Of a DNA stretch of 64,000 bases, positions 7,784 to 17,440 are shown one piece after another (the first letter of the stretch is position 1; each line of letters opens with the position of its first letter). Both the position numbers and the translations under genes were made by a program. The stretch comes from Listeria goaensis (GTDB lineage: Bacteria; Bacillota; Bacilli; Lactobacillales; Listeriaceae). The notes beneath the pieces were generated by a model. That model made no database searches. It worked only from the letters and a program-made list of their open reading frames with translations, and was not told where the DNA came from. Location: assembly GCF_900186125.1 (NCBI RefSeq), contig NZ_FYBQ01000007.1, forward strand, positions 88,183 through 152,182. The letters are read 5' to 3'.

Positions 7784-10700
7784 ATGCCAAATTTCAAAAA
7801 AGGATTTGCTGGCATTGCAATTTTGCTATTGATCATTCAAACGCTTGTATCTCCCATTGTTAGTTTAGCTGCAACAAACACTAACTCAGGTACAGAAGAT
7901 CAAGTGCTTAAATTATCAACGGAAAATCAGAACGTTAAAACGGGCTCTAATTTTGATGTTCATATTTCCCAAACAAGTGGTGATACAGCAACAATTGCAA
8001 TCCCAAATGATATTTCCTTTGATAAAGTTGCCGACAACAACTTAAAAGCAAACATTAAAACTGCAACTTTTAACCAAGATAAATCAGAAATCACGATTAC
8101 TTGGAATGAGGATAAAAAAGATAACGCCGCTGATTTAACATTGAAGGCTGAAAAAGCGGGTAATTATGGTCTTATCGGTAAAACAACTATAGATGGTGTG
8201 GATCACACATCAAACACATTGCTAATTACGGCAGAAAGCTCGTTAGGAACGCCTTCACTTAAATCTGGGACTGTCAATGCTGATATTGATATTGCTCCAG
8301 TGAACGCTTCTGTTCAAGCAGGGCAAGATACTGTTTTTGCTTTGAACTTTAAAGTAACAGGAAGTCAAATAACATATCAAAATGCAAATATTACTATTGA
8401 TCTTCCAGCGAATGGTTCATTTACGCAGGATTTAAATGAGTTGGCCATTTTCAATGTTGTTCCAAGCTATGATGCTAATGCACATCGTTTAACGTATCAT
8501 TTTGATACATTAAGTGCTGGGCAAGCAGAGCAAGTAATTATTAAGGTACACACTGAAAATGGTGTCACAACGGATGGAACACAGTTCGTTGCAAAGGCTA
8601 GTTTCACAGCTGATAATTTTACTGGAAATGCAACAGATGATGCAACTGTTACAGCAAAAGCTTCATCAAGTGTTTCGGTTTCAAAAGCATATGTAGAAAC
8701 ATTGAAAAATGGTACTGCAAGTAGTGATCCAGCAGTAGAAGGCGATACTGGTGTATGGTCTATCAAAGTTAATGCAGATGCAAAAGACACAGGCTTACTT
8801 TACTTTAAAGAAGGAAGTAAAATTAAAGTAGTAGATACGATTCCCGCGGGATTAACTTATGTTAGTGATGATTCTGGCGGAGTGTATGATAGCGCAGCAC
8901 GAACTGTAACATGGGAATTTGATGCACCTACGATTGATGCACAAAAAGCAGTAGCAAGCGGAGATTCCTTATTTAATAAAACGATTGAAGTCCGTACGAC
9001 TTATGATGCGGGCATAACGGAGATAACATCCTATACGAATACCGCTACGGTTTCAGCTGTAGATTACAGTGATCAAGCGATTTCTAAGGATGCAACCGCT
9101 AAGACGTATGCGGGTCCATTTGGTGGAGATGTTCCAGCACCATCTGGAACGCTTATTAGTCCATCGCATTATGGTCCTAAGGATGCAGAAGGCGGTGTTG
9201 GCGGAGATAGTGCTAATCCAAATCCAAGTGTATATGATAGTGCTCGTTTAGGATTTTTACTTGCTTTAACAAACTATTTAACAAATAGTCCTACAATGGA
9301 TTATGATAAATACGAAGTGAATTATAATATTGATAATGCATTAAATTTAAGTGAGTTCGTGATTAATCCTAGTGATTATAACCCGGATGCTGCTCCCCCT
9401 GATGCGGTTTCTGTTGACCCTTCAAAAGAATCGAAAGTGGATATCTATGTCACGATTAATGGGCAAGAACAATTACTAGCACAAGGTGTTGGACCAGGAA
9501 CATATAAATTACATGATTATGGAATTGCTGATGGGACGCATGTTAGTAAGATTCGGTATTCCTATCAATATCGACCAGCAGGATATAATAATTGGATTTA
9601 TATGTATTATAGTGTGACACCTGGATACACTGGTGGAGTTACTAACACGGTTTCTTATGATGTGACAGGTTACAATGCAGAAGGAAATCAAGTTTCTTGG
9701 AATAATGATGCTGATATGAATGATAGTTCGACGCTGACAGGCGAGAGAACGGCAACCATTGTTCCAAAACCAGCAGGTTCGATTCCAATTCTTAGTAGCT
9801 CTATCAAAATAGTAAATCAAGAAAACGGGATTGTTCAACCAGGAAGAAATTTTGTTCAAGGTCAATTAGCTAATGACACTTCTTCTGTAGAAAAAGCAGG
9901 AAGTCCATTAGAAGAGATGTTGTTGCTTCCAAAAGGGGTTACCGTGGATGAAGCGAATCCTATGTATCAAATGGCTGATCAGCTTGCGTGGGGATCAGCT
10001 ACCACTGATGGAAATAACGAAGAGGGAACTATTAAAATAGTTGATTCCAACTACAATGGAACGGGGCAACAACTAATTCACGTTAAATGGAATGAAGATA
10101 GTTTATATCCTGGAAAATCCATTTCTTATTTCTTCGCTGTTAATATTGCCGAAGATGCACCATCTACTTTAACACCAATGGTCTATGGTTCGGTTGGAGA
10201 CGCTAATTTTGATGTTCCAACACAAACCGGGGATGTTATTACTAATTCTGTTAAAGTACAAGATACAAATGATATTAATGGCAATGGTAATGTAGATGAA
10301 AACTTAGTAGTTTCAGGTAATAAATACTATATTCTTCGCGAAGATAAGATTACGACTTCTAAACTTGTTAAAGGCGACCAAGATACGGAGTTTTCTAAAT
10401 TTGGTCATACTTCATTAGGTGGAACAATTGATTATCAACTTAATCTTACAAATGACGGAGAAACCCAAGTTAATCAAATGGTATTAATGGACGTACTTCC
10501 TTCTGTTGGCGATTTAGGTATTACAGATAATACACAACGGGGAAGCCAATTTACACCAATTATGACGGGTCCGATTACAGTTCCGGCTGAATGGGCTGGA
10601 AAAGTAGCCATCACTTATAGTACGGCTACTAATCCGACTAGAGATGATTTAACAGAAAACGTTCTTTATCCAGAAACAACAACTCCAATTACAAATCCAA

Positions 10701-13700
10701 TAGATGCGCAACAACCAAATTGGATGGACGCAACATCTGTAATGGATTGGAGTCAAATTCACAGCTTTAAGATTACTTTACTTGATAATGCAAGCTTTAA
10801 TACTGGTGATAACATCGCGTTAAACTTCTCTATGCAAGCACCAACAGTGTTAGATGCAAGTTTAACAAACCCAACAATCGATGAACAAACTCGTGCAGCA
10901 TGGAATTCATTTGCTTATGCTTCTAACAATCTACAAGCTGTTGAACCTGAACGTGTTGGTGTCGTTGTTAATGATGTACCGGAAGAACCAGTCATTCATA
11001 AAGATGTTGAGAACACACAACATGTAGACTTAACAAATCGTGATGATAGCTTTGACTGGCATGTAAATGCAATTTTTGGAAACACAACATCAACATGGAC
11101 AGAAGCAAGTATCACCGATACCATTAACGACTCACTAGATATTCAAAATGTTACTGTAGTTGATGAAAACGGAACAGATGTAACAAGCAATGGTCAAGTA
11201 AACATTGACGGTAACAACATTTCGTTTGACTTAGCGATGCAAGATGGTAGTTTTAATTATTTAGCAGGTCATACGTACACGATGACAGTTACGACAAAAA
11301 TTAAAGATAGCGCAACAGACGCAGAATTAGCACCATATATTGCTTCAGGAGGAATTCCAAACCAAGCGGATCTACACTTTGGTGATGCCGGAGAAGTGAT
11401 TCACTCTGAAATTCCAACTGTTACTCCACCGCCAGAGGAACCAGTCATTCATAAAGATGTTGAGAATACACAACATGTAGACTTAACAAATCGTGATGAT
11501 AGCTTTGACTGGCATGTAAATGCAACTTTTGGAAACACAACATCAACATGGACAGAAGCAAGTATCACCGATACCATTAACGACTTACTAGATATTCAAA
11601 ATGTTACTGTAGTTGATGAAAATGGAACAGACGTAACAAGTAATGGTCAAGTAAACATTGATGGTAATAACATTTCGTTTGACTTAGCAACGCAAAATGG
11701 CGATTTCGCATATTTAGCAGGTCATACGTACACGATGACGATTACGACAAAAATCAAAGATAGTGCAACAGATGAAGAATTAGCACCATATATTGCTTCA
11801 GGAGGAATTCCAAACCAAGCGGATCTACACTTTGGTGATGCCGGAGAAGTGATTCACTCTGAAATTCCAACTGTTACTCCACCGCCAGAGGAACCAGTCA
11901 TTCATAAAGATGTTGAGAATACACAACATGTAGACTTAACAAATCGTGATGATAGCTTTGACTGGCATGTAAATGCAACTTTTGGAAACACAACATCAAC
12001 ATGGACAGAAGCAAGTATCACCGATACCATTAACGACTTACTAGATATTCAAAATGTTACTGTAGTTGATGAAAATGGAACAGACGTAACAAGTAATGGT
12101 CAAGTAAACATTGATGGTAATAACATTTCGTTTGACTTAGCAACGCAAAATGGCGATTTCGCATATTTAGCAGGTCATACGTACACGATGACAGTTACGA
12201 CAAAAATTAAAGATAGCACAACAGACGCAGAATTAGCACCGTATATTGCTTCAGGAGGAATTCCAAACCAAGCGGATCTACACTTCGGTAATGCTGGAGA
12301 AGTGATTCACTCTGAAATTCCAACTGTTACTCCACCGCCAGAAGAACCAGTGATTCATAAAGATGTTGAAAACGTGCAACACCTTGACTTAACAAACCGC
12401 GATGATAGCTTTGACTGGCATGTAAATGCAACTTTTGGAAACACAACAACAACATGGGCGGAAGCAAGTATCACCGATACTATTAACGACTTACTAGACA
12501 TTCAAAATGTTACTGTAGTTGATGAAAATGGAACAGACGTAACAAGTAATGGTCAAGTAAACATTGATGGTAATAACATTTCGTTTGACTTAGCAACGCA
12601 AAATGGCGATTTCACATATTTAGCAGGTCATACGTACACGATGACGATTACGACAAAAATCAAAGATAGTGCAACAGATGAAGAATTAGCACCATATATC
12701 GCATCAGGAGGAATTCCAAACCAAGCAGATTTACACTTTGGTAATGCTGGAGAAGTGATTCACTCTGAAATTCCAACTGTGACGCCTCCGCCGGAGGAAC
12801 CAGTGATTCATAAAGATGTGGAAAACACACAACATGTAGATTTAACAAACCGTGATGACAGCTTTGACTGGCATGTGAACGCAGAGTTTGGAAATACAAC
12901 AACATCATGGACAGAAGCAAGTATTACGGATACAATCAATGACTTACTAGACATTCAAAATGTAACCGTCGTAGATGAAAACGGAACAGATGTAACAGCC
13001 AATGGTCAAGTAAACATTGACGGCAACAACATTTCATTTGATTTAGCAATGAAAAATGGTGATTTCACGTATTTAGCAGGTCATACGTACACGATGACAA
13101 TTACAACCAAAATCAAAGCTAGTGCGACAGATGAAGAATTAGCACCATATATCGCATCAGGAGGAATTCCAAACCAAGCAGATCTACACTTTGGTAATGC
13201 CGGAGAAGTGATTCATTCTGAAATTCCAACTGTTACTCCACCGCCAGAGGAACCAGTGATTCATAAAGATGTTGAAAACGTGCAACACCTAGACTTAACA
13301 AACCGCGATGACAGCTTTGACTGGCATGTAAATGCAACTTTTGGAAACACAACAACATCATGGGCAGAAGCAAGTATCACCGATACTATTAACGACTTAC
13401 TAGACATTCAAAATGTTACTGTAGTTGATGAAAATGGAACAGACGTAACAAGCAATGGTCAAGTAAACATTGACGGTAACAACATTTCGTTTGACTTAGC
13501 AATGAAAAATGGCGATTTCACATATTTAGCAGGTCATACGTACACGATGACAGTTACGACAAAAATTAAAGATAGTGCAACAGACGAAGAATTAGCACCA
13601 TATATTGCTTCAGGAGGAATTCCAAACCAAGCGGATCTACACTTTGGTAATGCCGGAGAAGTGATTCACTCTGAAATTCCAACTGTTACTCCACCGCCAG

Positions 13701-15187
13701 AGGAACCAGTGATTCATAAAGATGTCGAGGACACGCAAGCTCTAGAGTTAACAAATCGTGACGACAGCTTTGACTGGCATGTAAAAACAAGCTTTGGAAA
13801 TACAACAACATCATGGGCAGAAGCAAGTATCACCGATACTATTAACGACTTACTAGACATTCAAAATGTTACTGTAGTTGACGAAAACGGAACAGATGTA
13901 ACAGGCAATGGTCAAGTAAACATTGATGGTAACAACATTTCGTTTGACTTAGCAATGAAAGATGGCGATTTCACGTATTTAGCAGGTCATACGTATACAA
14001 TGACGATTACAACAAAAATCAAAGATAGTGCAACAGACGAAGAATTAGCACCGTATATTGCTTCAGGAGGAATTCCAAACCAAGCGGATCTACACTTTGG
14101 TGATGCCGGAGAAGTGATTCACTCTGAAATTCCAACTGTTACTCCACCGCCAGAGGAACCAGTGATTCATAAAGATGTTGAAAACGTGCAACACCTAGAC
14201 TTAACAAACCGCGATGACAGCTTTGACTGGCATGTAAAAACAAGCTTTGGAAACACAACAACAACATGGGCAGAAGCAAGTATCACCGATACTATTAACG
14301 ACTTACTAGACATTCAAAATGTTACTGTAGTTGATGAAAACGGAACAGATGTAACAGGCAATGGTCAAGTAAACATTGACGGTAACAACATTTCGTTTGA
14401 CTTAGCAATGAAAGACGGCGATTTCACGTATTTAGCAGGTCATACGTACACGATGACGATTACGACAAAAATCAAAGATAGTGCAACAGACGAAGAGTTA
14501 GCACCATATATTGCTTCAGGAGGAATTCCAAACCAAGCGGATCTACACTTTGGTAATGCTGGAGAAGTGATTCACTCTGAAATTCCAACTGTTACTCCTC
14601 CAACAGAGGAGCCAGTGATTCATAAAGATGTCGAGAACACACAACACTTAGACTTGGCAAACCGCGATGACAGCTTTGACTGGCATGTAAAAACAAGCTT
14701 TGGAAACACAACATCATCATGGGCACAAGCTAACATCAGCGATGCAGTTAATGACCTACTAGACATTCAAAATGTTACTGTAGTTGATGAAAACGGAACA
14801 GATGTAACAGGCAATGGTCAAGTAAACATTGATGGAAACAACGTTTCGTTTGACTTAGCGAAGAAAGATGGCGACTTCTCGTATCTAGCAGGTCATACGT
14901 ATACAATGACGATTACGACAAAAATCAAAGATAGTGCGACAAACGAAGAATTAGCGCCATTTGTTAAAAATGGGGGTATTCCAAATAGTGCGAGCCTAAC
15001 ATTTGGTGAAACATCTAAAACAATCTATTCGGAAAAACCAACAGTAACACCACCACTTGATTATCCTGCTGGTAATCTACCTCATACAGGTGATACCGAC
15101 AACATGATTTGGATACTTGCTGGTGCACTTGTACTACTAGGCACGCTTACGCTTGTAGCGCGCAGAAAACGTAACAATAACGCTTAA
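7784..15187 (+). CDS. Giant LPXTG-anchored surface protein with nine isopeptide-type repeats
   Basis: A 2467-residue wall-anchored protein. A signal peptide occupies about residues 1-30. Residues 31-1066 are a non-repeated region with DUF11-like beta domains (for example around KVVDTIPAGLTYVSDDSGG). Residues 1067-2425 are nine tandem 151-residue repeats, then a C-terminal sorting signal: LPHTGD, a hydrophobic helix and the basic tail ARRKR. Each repeat carries K7, D46 (SITDTIND) and N127 (IPNQAD), a layout expected of Ig-like domains with a Lys-Asn isopeptide bond. It is probably an adhesin held out from the wall by a stiff stalk. A sortase gene lies three genes downstream. The ligand is unknown. 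Confidence 0.9.
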   Translation: MPNFKKGFAGIAILLLIIQTLVSPIVSLAATNTNSGTEDQVLKLSTENQNVKTGSNFDVHISQTSGDTATIAIPNDISFDKVADNNLKANIKTATFNQDKSEITITWNEDKKDNAADLTLKAEKAGNYGLIGKTTIDGVDHTSNTLLITAESSLGTPSLKSGTVNADIDIAPVNASVQAGQDTVFALNFKVTGSQITYQNANITIDLPANGSFTQDLNELAIFNVVPSYDANAHRLTYHFDTLSAGQAEQVIIKVHTENGVTTDGTQFVAKASFTADNFTGNATDDATVTAKASSSVSVSKAYVETLKNGTASSDPAVEGDTGVWSIKVNADAKDTGLLYFKEGSKIKVVDTIPAGLTYVSDDSGGVYDSAARTVTWEFDAPTIDAQKAVASGDSLFNKTIEVRTTYDAGITEITSYTNTATVSAVDYSDQAISKDATAKTYAGPFGGDVPAPSGTLISPSHYGPKDAEGGVGGDSANPNPSVYDSARLGFLLALTNYLTNSPTMDYDKYEVNYNIDNALNLSEFVINPSDYNPDAAPPDAVSVDPSKESKVDIYVTINGQEQLLAQGVGPGTYKLHDYGIADGTHVSKIRYSYQYRPAGYNNWIYMYYSVTPGYTGGVTNTVSYDVTGYNAEGNQVSWNNDADMNDSSTLTGERTATIVPKPAGSIPILSSSIKIVNQENGIVQPGRNFVQGQLANDTSSVEKAGSPLEEMLLLPKGVTVDEANPMYQMADQLAWGSATTDGNNEEGTIKIVDSNYNGTGQQLIHVKWNEDSLYPGKSISYFFAVNIAEDAPSTLTPMVYGSVGDANFDVPTQTGDVITNSVKVQDTNDINGNGNVDENLVVSGNKYYILREDKITTSKLVKGDQDTEFSKFGHTSLGGTIDYQLNLTNDGETQVNQMVLMDVLPSVGDLGITDNTQRGSQFTPIMTGPITVPAEWAGKVAITYSTATNPTRDDLTENVLYPETTTPITNPIDAQQPNWMDATSVMDWSQIHSFKITLLDNASFNTGDNIALNFSMQAPTVLDASLTNPTIDEQTRAAWNSFAYASNNLQAVEPERVGVVVNDVPEEPVIHKDVENTQHVDLTNRDDSFDWHVNAIFGNTTSTWTEASITDTINDSLDIQNVTVVDENGTDVTSNGQVNIDGNNISFDLAMQDGSFNYLAGHTYTMTVTTKIKDSATDAELAPYIASGGIPNQADLHFGDAGEVIHSEIPTVTPPPEEPVIHKDVENTQHVDLTNRDDSFDWHVNATFGNTTSTWTEASITDTINDLLDIQNVTVVDENGTDVTSNGQVNIDGNNISFDLATQNGDFAYLAGHTYTMTITTKIKDSATDEELAPYIASGGIPNQADLHFGDAGEVIHSEIPTVTPPPEEPVIHKDVENTQHVDLTNRDDSFDWHVNATFGNTTSTWTEASITDTINDLLDIQNVTVVDENGTDVTSNGQVNIDGNNISFDLATQNGDFAYLAGHTYTMTVTTKIKDSTTDAELAPYIASGGIPNQADLHFGNAGEVIHSEIPTVTPPPEEPVIHKDVENVQHLDLTNRDDSFDWHVNATFGNTTTTWAEASITDTINDLLDIQNVTVVDENGTDVTSNGQVNIDGNNISFDLATQNGDFTYLAGHTYTMTITTKIKDSATDEELAPYIASGGIPNQADLHFGNAGEVIHSEIPTVTPPPEEPVIHKDVENTQHVDLTNRDDSFDWHVNAEFGNTTTSWTEASITDTINDLLDIQNVTVVDENGTDVTANGQVNIDGNNISFDLAMKNGDFTYLAGHTYTMTITTKIKASATDEELAPYIASGGIPNQADLHFGNAGEVIHSEIPTVTPPPEEPVIHKDVENVQHLDLTNRDDSFDWHVNATFGNTTTSWAEASITDTINDLLDIQNVTVVDENGTDVTSNGQVNIDGNNISFDLAMKNGDFTYLAGHTYTMTVTTKIKDSATDEELAPYIASGGIPNQADLHFGNAGEVIHSEIPTVTPPPEEPVIHKDVEDTQALELTNRDDSFDWHVKTSFGNTTTSWAEASITDTINDLLDIQNVTVVDENGTDVTGNGQVNIDGNNISFDLAMKDGDFTYLAGHTYTMTITTKIKDSATDEELAPYIASGGIPNQADLHFGDAGEVIHSEIPTVTPPPEEPVIHKDVENVQHLDLTNRDDSFDWHVKTSFGNTTTTWAEASITDTINDLLDIQNVTVVDENGTDVTGNGQVNIDGNNISFDLAMKDGDFTYLAGHTYTMTITTKIKDSATDEELAPYIASGGIPNQADLHFGNAGEVIHSEIPTVTPPTEEPVIHKDVENTQHLDLANRDDSFDWHVKTSFGNTTSSWAQANISDAVNDLLDIQNVTVVDENGTDVTGNGQVNIDGNNVSFDLAKKDGDFSYLAGHTYTMTITTKIKDSATNEELAPFVKNGGIPNSASLTFGETSKTIYSEKPTVTPPLDYPAGNLPHTGDTDNMIWILAGALVLLGTLTLVARRKRNNNA
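10982..15058 (+). repeat. Nine in-frame tandem repeats of exactly 453 bp
   Basis: Unit starts (Glu-Glu-Pro codons) fall at 10982, 11435, 11888, 12341, 12794, 13247, 13700, 14153 and 14606, giving 9 x 453 bp with no indels. Units 2 and 3 are almost identical, differing at only four residues, whereas the first and last units are more diverged (the last has ISDAVND and a different end). This pattern suggests ongoing unequal recombination in the array centre. Confidence 0.97.
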
Positions 15188-15196
15188 CACAACAAT

Positions 15197-15230
15197 AGCT
15201 AGGCAAGAGTGTCTTGCCTAGCTATTTTTT
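15197..15230 (+). terminator. Strong terminator after the giant surface protein gene
   Basis: A perfect 12-bp stem (15197-15208 with 15212-15223, AGCTAGGCAAGA and its complement), a 3-base loop, then ATTTTTT. It separates the adhesin transcript from the small genes downstream, although some read-through is likely because no clear promoter is visible after it. Confidence 0.9.
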
Positions 15231-15246
15231 GAAAGGAAATAAAAAA

Positions 15247-15471
15247 TTGAAAAATAATGAGCCCGAAACATATCCAAGGATTCAAAAGAAGTCGCTAAAG
15301 GAACAAGAAGCGATTATTCAAGCCTATTTAAAAAATAAAGAGGTAAGTTTTCATTGTAAGAAGTGTGGTTATCATTTTACAATTCAACAAAAAATGCAAA
15401 ATGTAAGCTGTCCAAAATGTCGAACAACTTTTCATCGCAATTTTAAAAAGAAAGTAGAGATTCAAAAATGA
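15247..15471 (+). CDS. Small zinc-ribbon protein of unknown function
   Basis: A 74-residue basic protein with two CxxC pairs (HCKKCGYHF and SCPKCRTTF), a classic small zinc ribbon. I chose the TTG at 15247, which has GAAAGGAAA seven bases upstream; an in-frame TTG further upstream at 15214 lies inside the terminator stem. It has no signal peptide or membrane segment, so it is cytoplasmic. Its last codons overlap the next gene by ATGA. Its place between an LPXTG substrate and a sortase suggests a role in expression or export of that system, but the sequence alone gives no function. Confidence 0.75.
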   Translation: MKNNEPETYPRIQKKSLKEQEAIIQAYLKNKEVSFHCKKCGYHFTIQQKMQNVSCPKCRTTFHRNFKKKVEIQK

Positions 15472-15980
15472 AGAAACGTAATAAATGGTATTTGTTCATT
15501 ATCGTTGTCAGTGTAGTTTTGATTGGATTTGGAGGCTACTGGGCGTTTAATTTTAAAGAAGAAGCTACTAGTGCAGTTGTAGACAACATGAAAGTACAAG
15601 TATTAAGTCAAGAAACGACAGATCAAGTCGGGACTTCTGAGTGGAAAAAGAAAGCAACAGGAACATTTCTCATCTTAGATGCTGAAATGACCAATCAAGC
15701 TAATAAAGAGCAGCCGGCTAGCCTATTGACATTTAAAATAAAAGATACAAAAACAAAAAAAGAATATCCATTATCTGAAAGCGCAACAATTTCAAACGCT
15801 TTAAATAAAGACGGGAAAATGAAAGATGTCTTTTTCTTGAGTACTTTAGCAAAGGGAGAAAGTAAAGAAGGACAACTCGTTTTTGAAATGCCTGCAAAAG
15901 CAGCAAAAGCAGATAGTCTGGAACTTGTTATTTCAAGCACAAAAACAGCTCAACAAAAATCGATAAAAATACAGAATTAA
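15468..15980 (+). CDS. Membrane-anchored extracellular protein, DUF4352-like
   Basis: A 170-residue protein with a basic N-terminus and one transmembrane helix (about residues 8-28, without a lipobox Cys), then an extracellular beta domain resembling DUF4352. This Ig-like fold is common in Gram-positive membrane proteins: the tract GTFLILDAEMTNQANKEQ is typical of its first strands. Translation is coupled to the zinc-ribbon gene by an ATGA overlap, and the sortase gene follows after 29 bases. It may act at the membrane near the sortase as an accessory or chaperone; that is inference from position. Confidence 0.7.
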   Translation: MKKRNKWYLFIIVVSVVLIGFGGYWAFNFKEEATSAVVDNMKVQVLSQETTDQVGTSEWKKKATGTFLILDAEMTNQANKEQPASLLTFKIKDTKTKKEYPLSESATISNALNKDGKMKDVFFLSTLAKGESKEGQLVFEMPAKAAKADSLELVISSTKTAQQKSIKIQN

Positions 15981-16009
15981 TCTGTTTTAAATAAGGGAGT
16001 CACTAAGTT

Positions 16010-16801
16010 ATGAAATTCCGAATTACTTGCTATTTGCTAATCTGGATTGGTGTTCTTCTTTTTAGTATACCTTTTCTGAAAAATGAATACCTAACTTACC
16101 AGACGACTAAATATGATGTAACGCAGTATACAAGTCAAGAACTTGCAGCAAATGAAGATAAGGCGAGCACAGAAGCTCCTAAGAGCAATACGCCTGCAGA
16201 TATACAGCCACCATCCGTAAAAGGCATATCGAAATCAGCGACGCACAACTATTCGGAGGATGTTGTTGGCGGAATTAGCATACCGGAGCTCCATATCCAG
16301 CTACCGATATTACAAAAAATGACAAACGAAAATTTATATGTAGGTGCAGCTCCGGTGGTTAGTGACCGGAAAATGGGAGAGGGTAACTATGTTTTAGCCG
16401 CCCATCATATTCACCGAGAGAATGCTTTCTTTGGTCCTCTTATGAATGCAAAAAAGGGAGAAAAGGTTTATCTCCAAGACGACACATTTCAATACAGCTA
16501 CCAAATTTCAAACGTAAAAGTAGTTCCAGAAACGAATACAAATGTGTTGAAACAAACGGAAAAGCCTACACTTACGCTTATTACTTGTGACAAACCAACA
16601 GCAACAACAAATCGCCTCATTGTAACGGCAGACTTAGTACAGAAACTCTCATTAACTCAAGTAAGTAAGAGCGAAATGGTTTTTCAAACGAAAACAATGC
16701 CAACCTTTAACTTTTGGACAATCATTATCGGAATAAGTGTTATTTTTATAGTTGGCCTCATAATTGTGATTATGTGGAGAAAGCCTAAAAAGAATAAATA
16801 A
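16010..16801 (+). CDS. Sortase, class A-like with an extra C-terminal membrane helix
   Basis: A 263-residue transpeptidase that cleaves LPXTG-type signals and links proteins to peptidoglycan. It has an N-terminal helix (residues 7-25), the sortase entry strand VGGISIPELHIQLPI (about 86-100), catalytic H132 (LAAHH), C193 (TLITC) and R202 (NRLIV). Unusually for class A it ends with a second hydrophobic helix at about 235-256 and a basic tail, a topology more common in pilus-type class C enzymes; no obvious class C lid motif is seen. It lies beside the LPHTG protein gene and is probably dedicated to it. Confidence 0.85.
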   Translation: MKFRITCYLLIWIGVLLFSIPFLKNEYLTYQTTKYDVTQYTSQELAANEDKASTEAPKSNTPADIQPPSVKGISKSATHNYSEDVVGGISIPELHIQLPILQKMTNENLYVGAAPVVSDRKMGEGNYVLAAHHIHRENAFFGPLMNAKKGEKVYLQDDTFQYSYQISNVKVVPETNTNVLKQTEKPTLTLITCDKPTATTNRLIVTADLVQKLSLTQVSKSEMVFQTKTMPTFNFWTIIIGISVIFIVGLIIVIMWRKPKKNK

Positions 16802-16831
16802 CCTAGGCCTCAATTAGTTTAGAATAAAATG

Positions 16832-16865
16832 AAAAGGAGTCTCGCGTATTGGAGGCTCCTTTTTG
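16832..16865 (+). terminator. Terminator after the sortase gene
   Basis: AAAAGGAGTCTC pairs with GAGGCTCCTTTTT across an 8-base loop, ending in a T run. It closes the adhesin-sortase locus. Confidence 0.85.
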
Positions 16866-16928
16866 CTTGCCGAAAAATGGGTGAAAACAAAATTATCATC
16901 GCAAACCTATTGTGAGAGATTTAAAAAT

Positions 16929-16944
16929 TGTTTCACGTGAAACA
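16929..16944. other. parS site 1 (perfect)
   Basis: TGTTTCACGTGAAACA, the exact 16-bp palindrome bound by Spo0J/ParB. It abuts the stop codon of the convergent VOC-family gene. This is the leftmost of the parS sites in the window. Confidence 0.95.
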
Positions 16945-17328
16945 TTATGGTAGATTTAATTGCCATGAAATGCCAAAGCGGTCTGATACCCATGCGAATT
17001 TTTGGCTAAATCCGTAGTTATCTAGAGGCATTAAAACTTTGCCATCTGCGGAAAGTAGGGCAAGATAGGATTCGAGTTCTTCTAAATCCTCACAGTTAAT
17101 GAAAAAAGAAGTAGATGGGGTGAAATCAAAATCGTGTTTAACGCTGCTATCGCTTATGAAAATTTCTAAATTATGGATTTTGATTTTCCCAAGCATGATG
17201 CCATCAGCTTCATTTGGATGTTTATTTATGAAGAGTATCTCCGCATCACGAAAAGTTTCTAAATAGAGCTGTATCGCCTGTTCAGCCGCTTTATTTTGGA
17301 ACATTAGAAAAGAATTGATTTCTTTCAA
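16945..17328 (-). CDS. VOC/PhnB-like metal-fold protein
   Basis: A 127-residue protein of the glyoxalase/PhnB-like VOC superfamily: a beta-alpha-beta-beta-beta fold with FRDAEILFI, LEIFISD, and C-terminal FAWVSDRFGISWQL, where the YGFSQKFAW...D.FG.SW signature is typical of PhnB-type proteins. I chose the TTG start at 17328 because GAAGGAGGA sits six bases upstream, whereas the ATG 36 bases further upstream places that ribosome site inside the coding region. Reaction unknown; such proteins are often annotated as resistance or 3-demethylubiquinone-methyltransferase-like. It is monocistronic. Confidence 0.8.
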   Translation of the reverse strand: MKEINSFLMFQNKAAEQAIQLYLETFRDAEILFINKHPNEADGIMLGKIKIHNLEIFISDSSVKHDFDFTPSTSFFINCEDLEELESYLALLSADGKVLMPLDNYGFSQKFAWVSDRFGISWQLNLP

Positions 17329-17440
17329 CTGAATTCCTCCTTCTAAAAACGTCTTTTTTTGCATTATAACATGGCTAATAATGTGTGAAAAGTCGCTAGA
17401 AAAAGTGTATGATTGAAAAGGAATAGGGAGGTTGAATTGG

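Noticed and set aside
12660..12920. Minus-strand open frame inside the adhesin repeats
   Set aside because: It is antisense to a repeat array with strong coding signal, has no ribosome site and arises from repeat codon structure.
10982..15058. CRISPR-like repeat array
   Set aside because: The repeats are long, contiguous and in frame; there are no unique spacers between short repeats.
15214..15246. Longer start for the zinc-ribbon gene
   Set aside because: The upstream TTG lies inside the terminator stem of the preceding gene, while the TTG at 15247 has a proper ribosome site.
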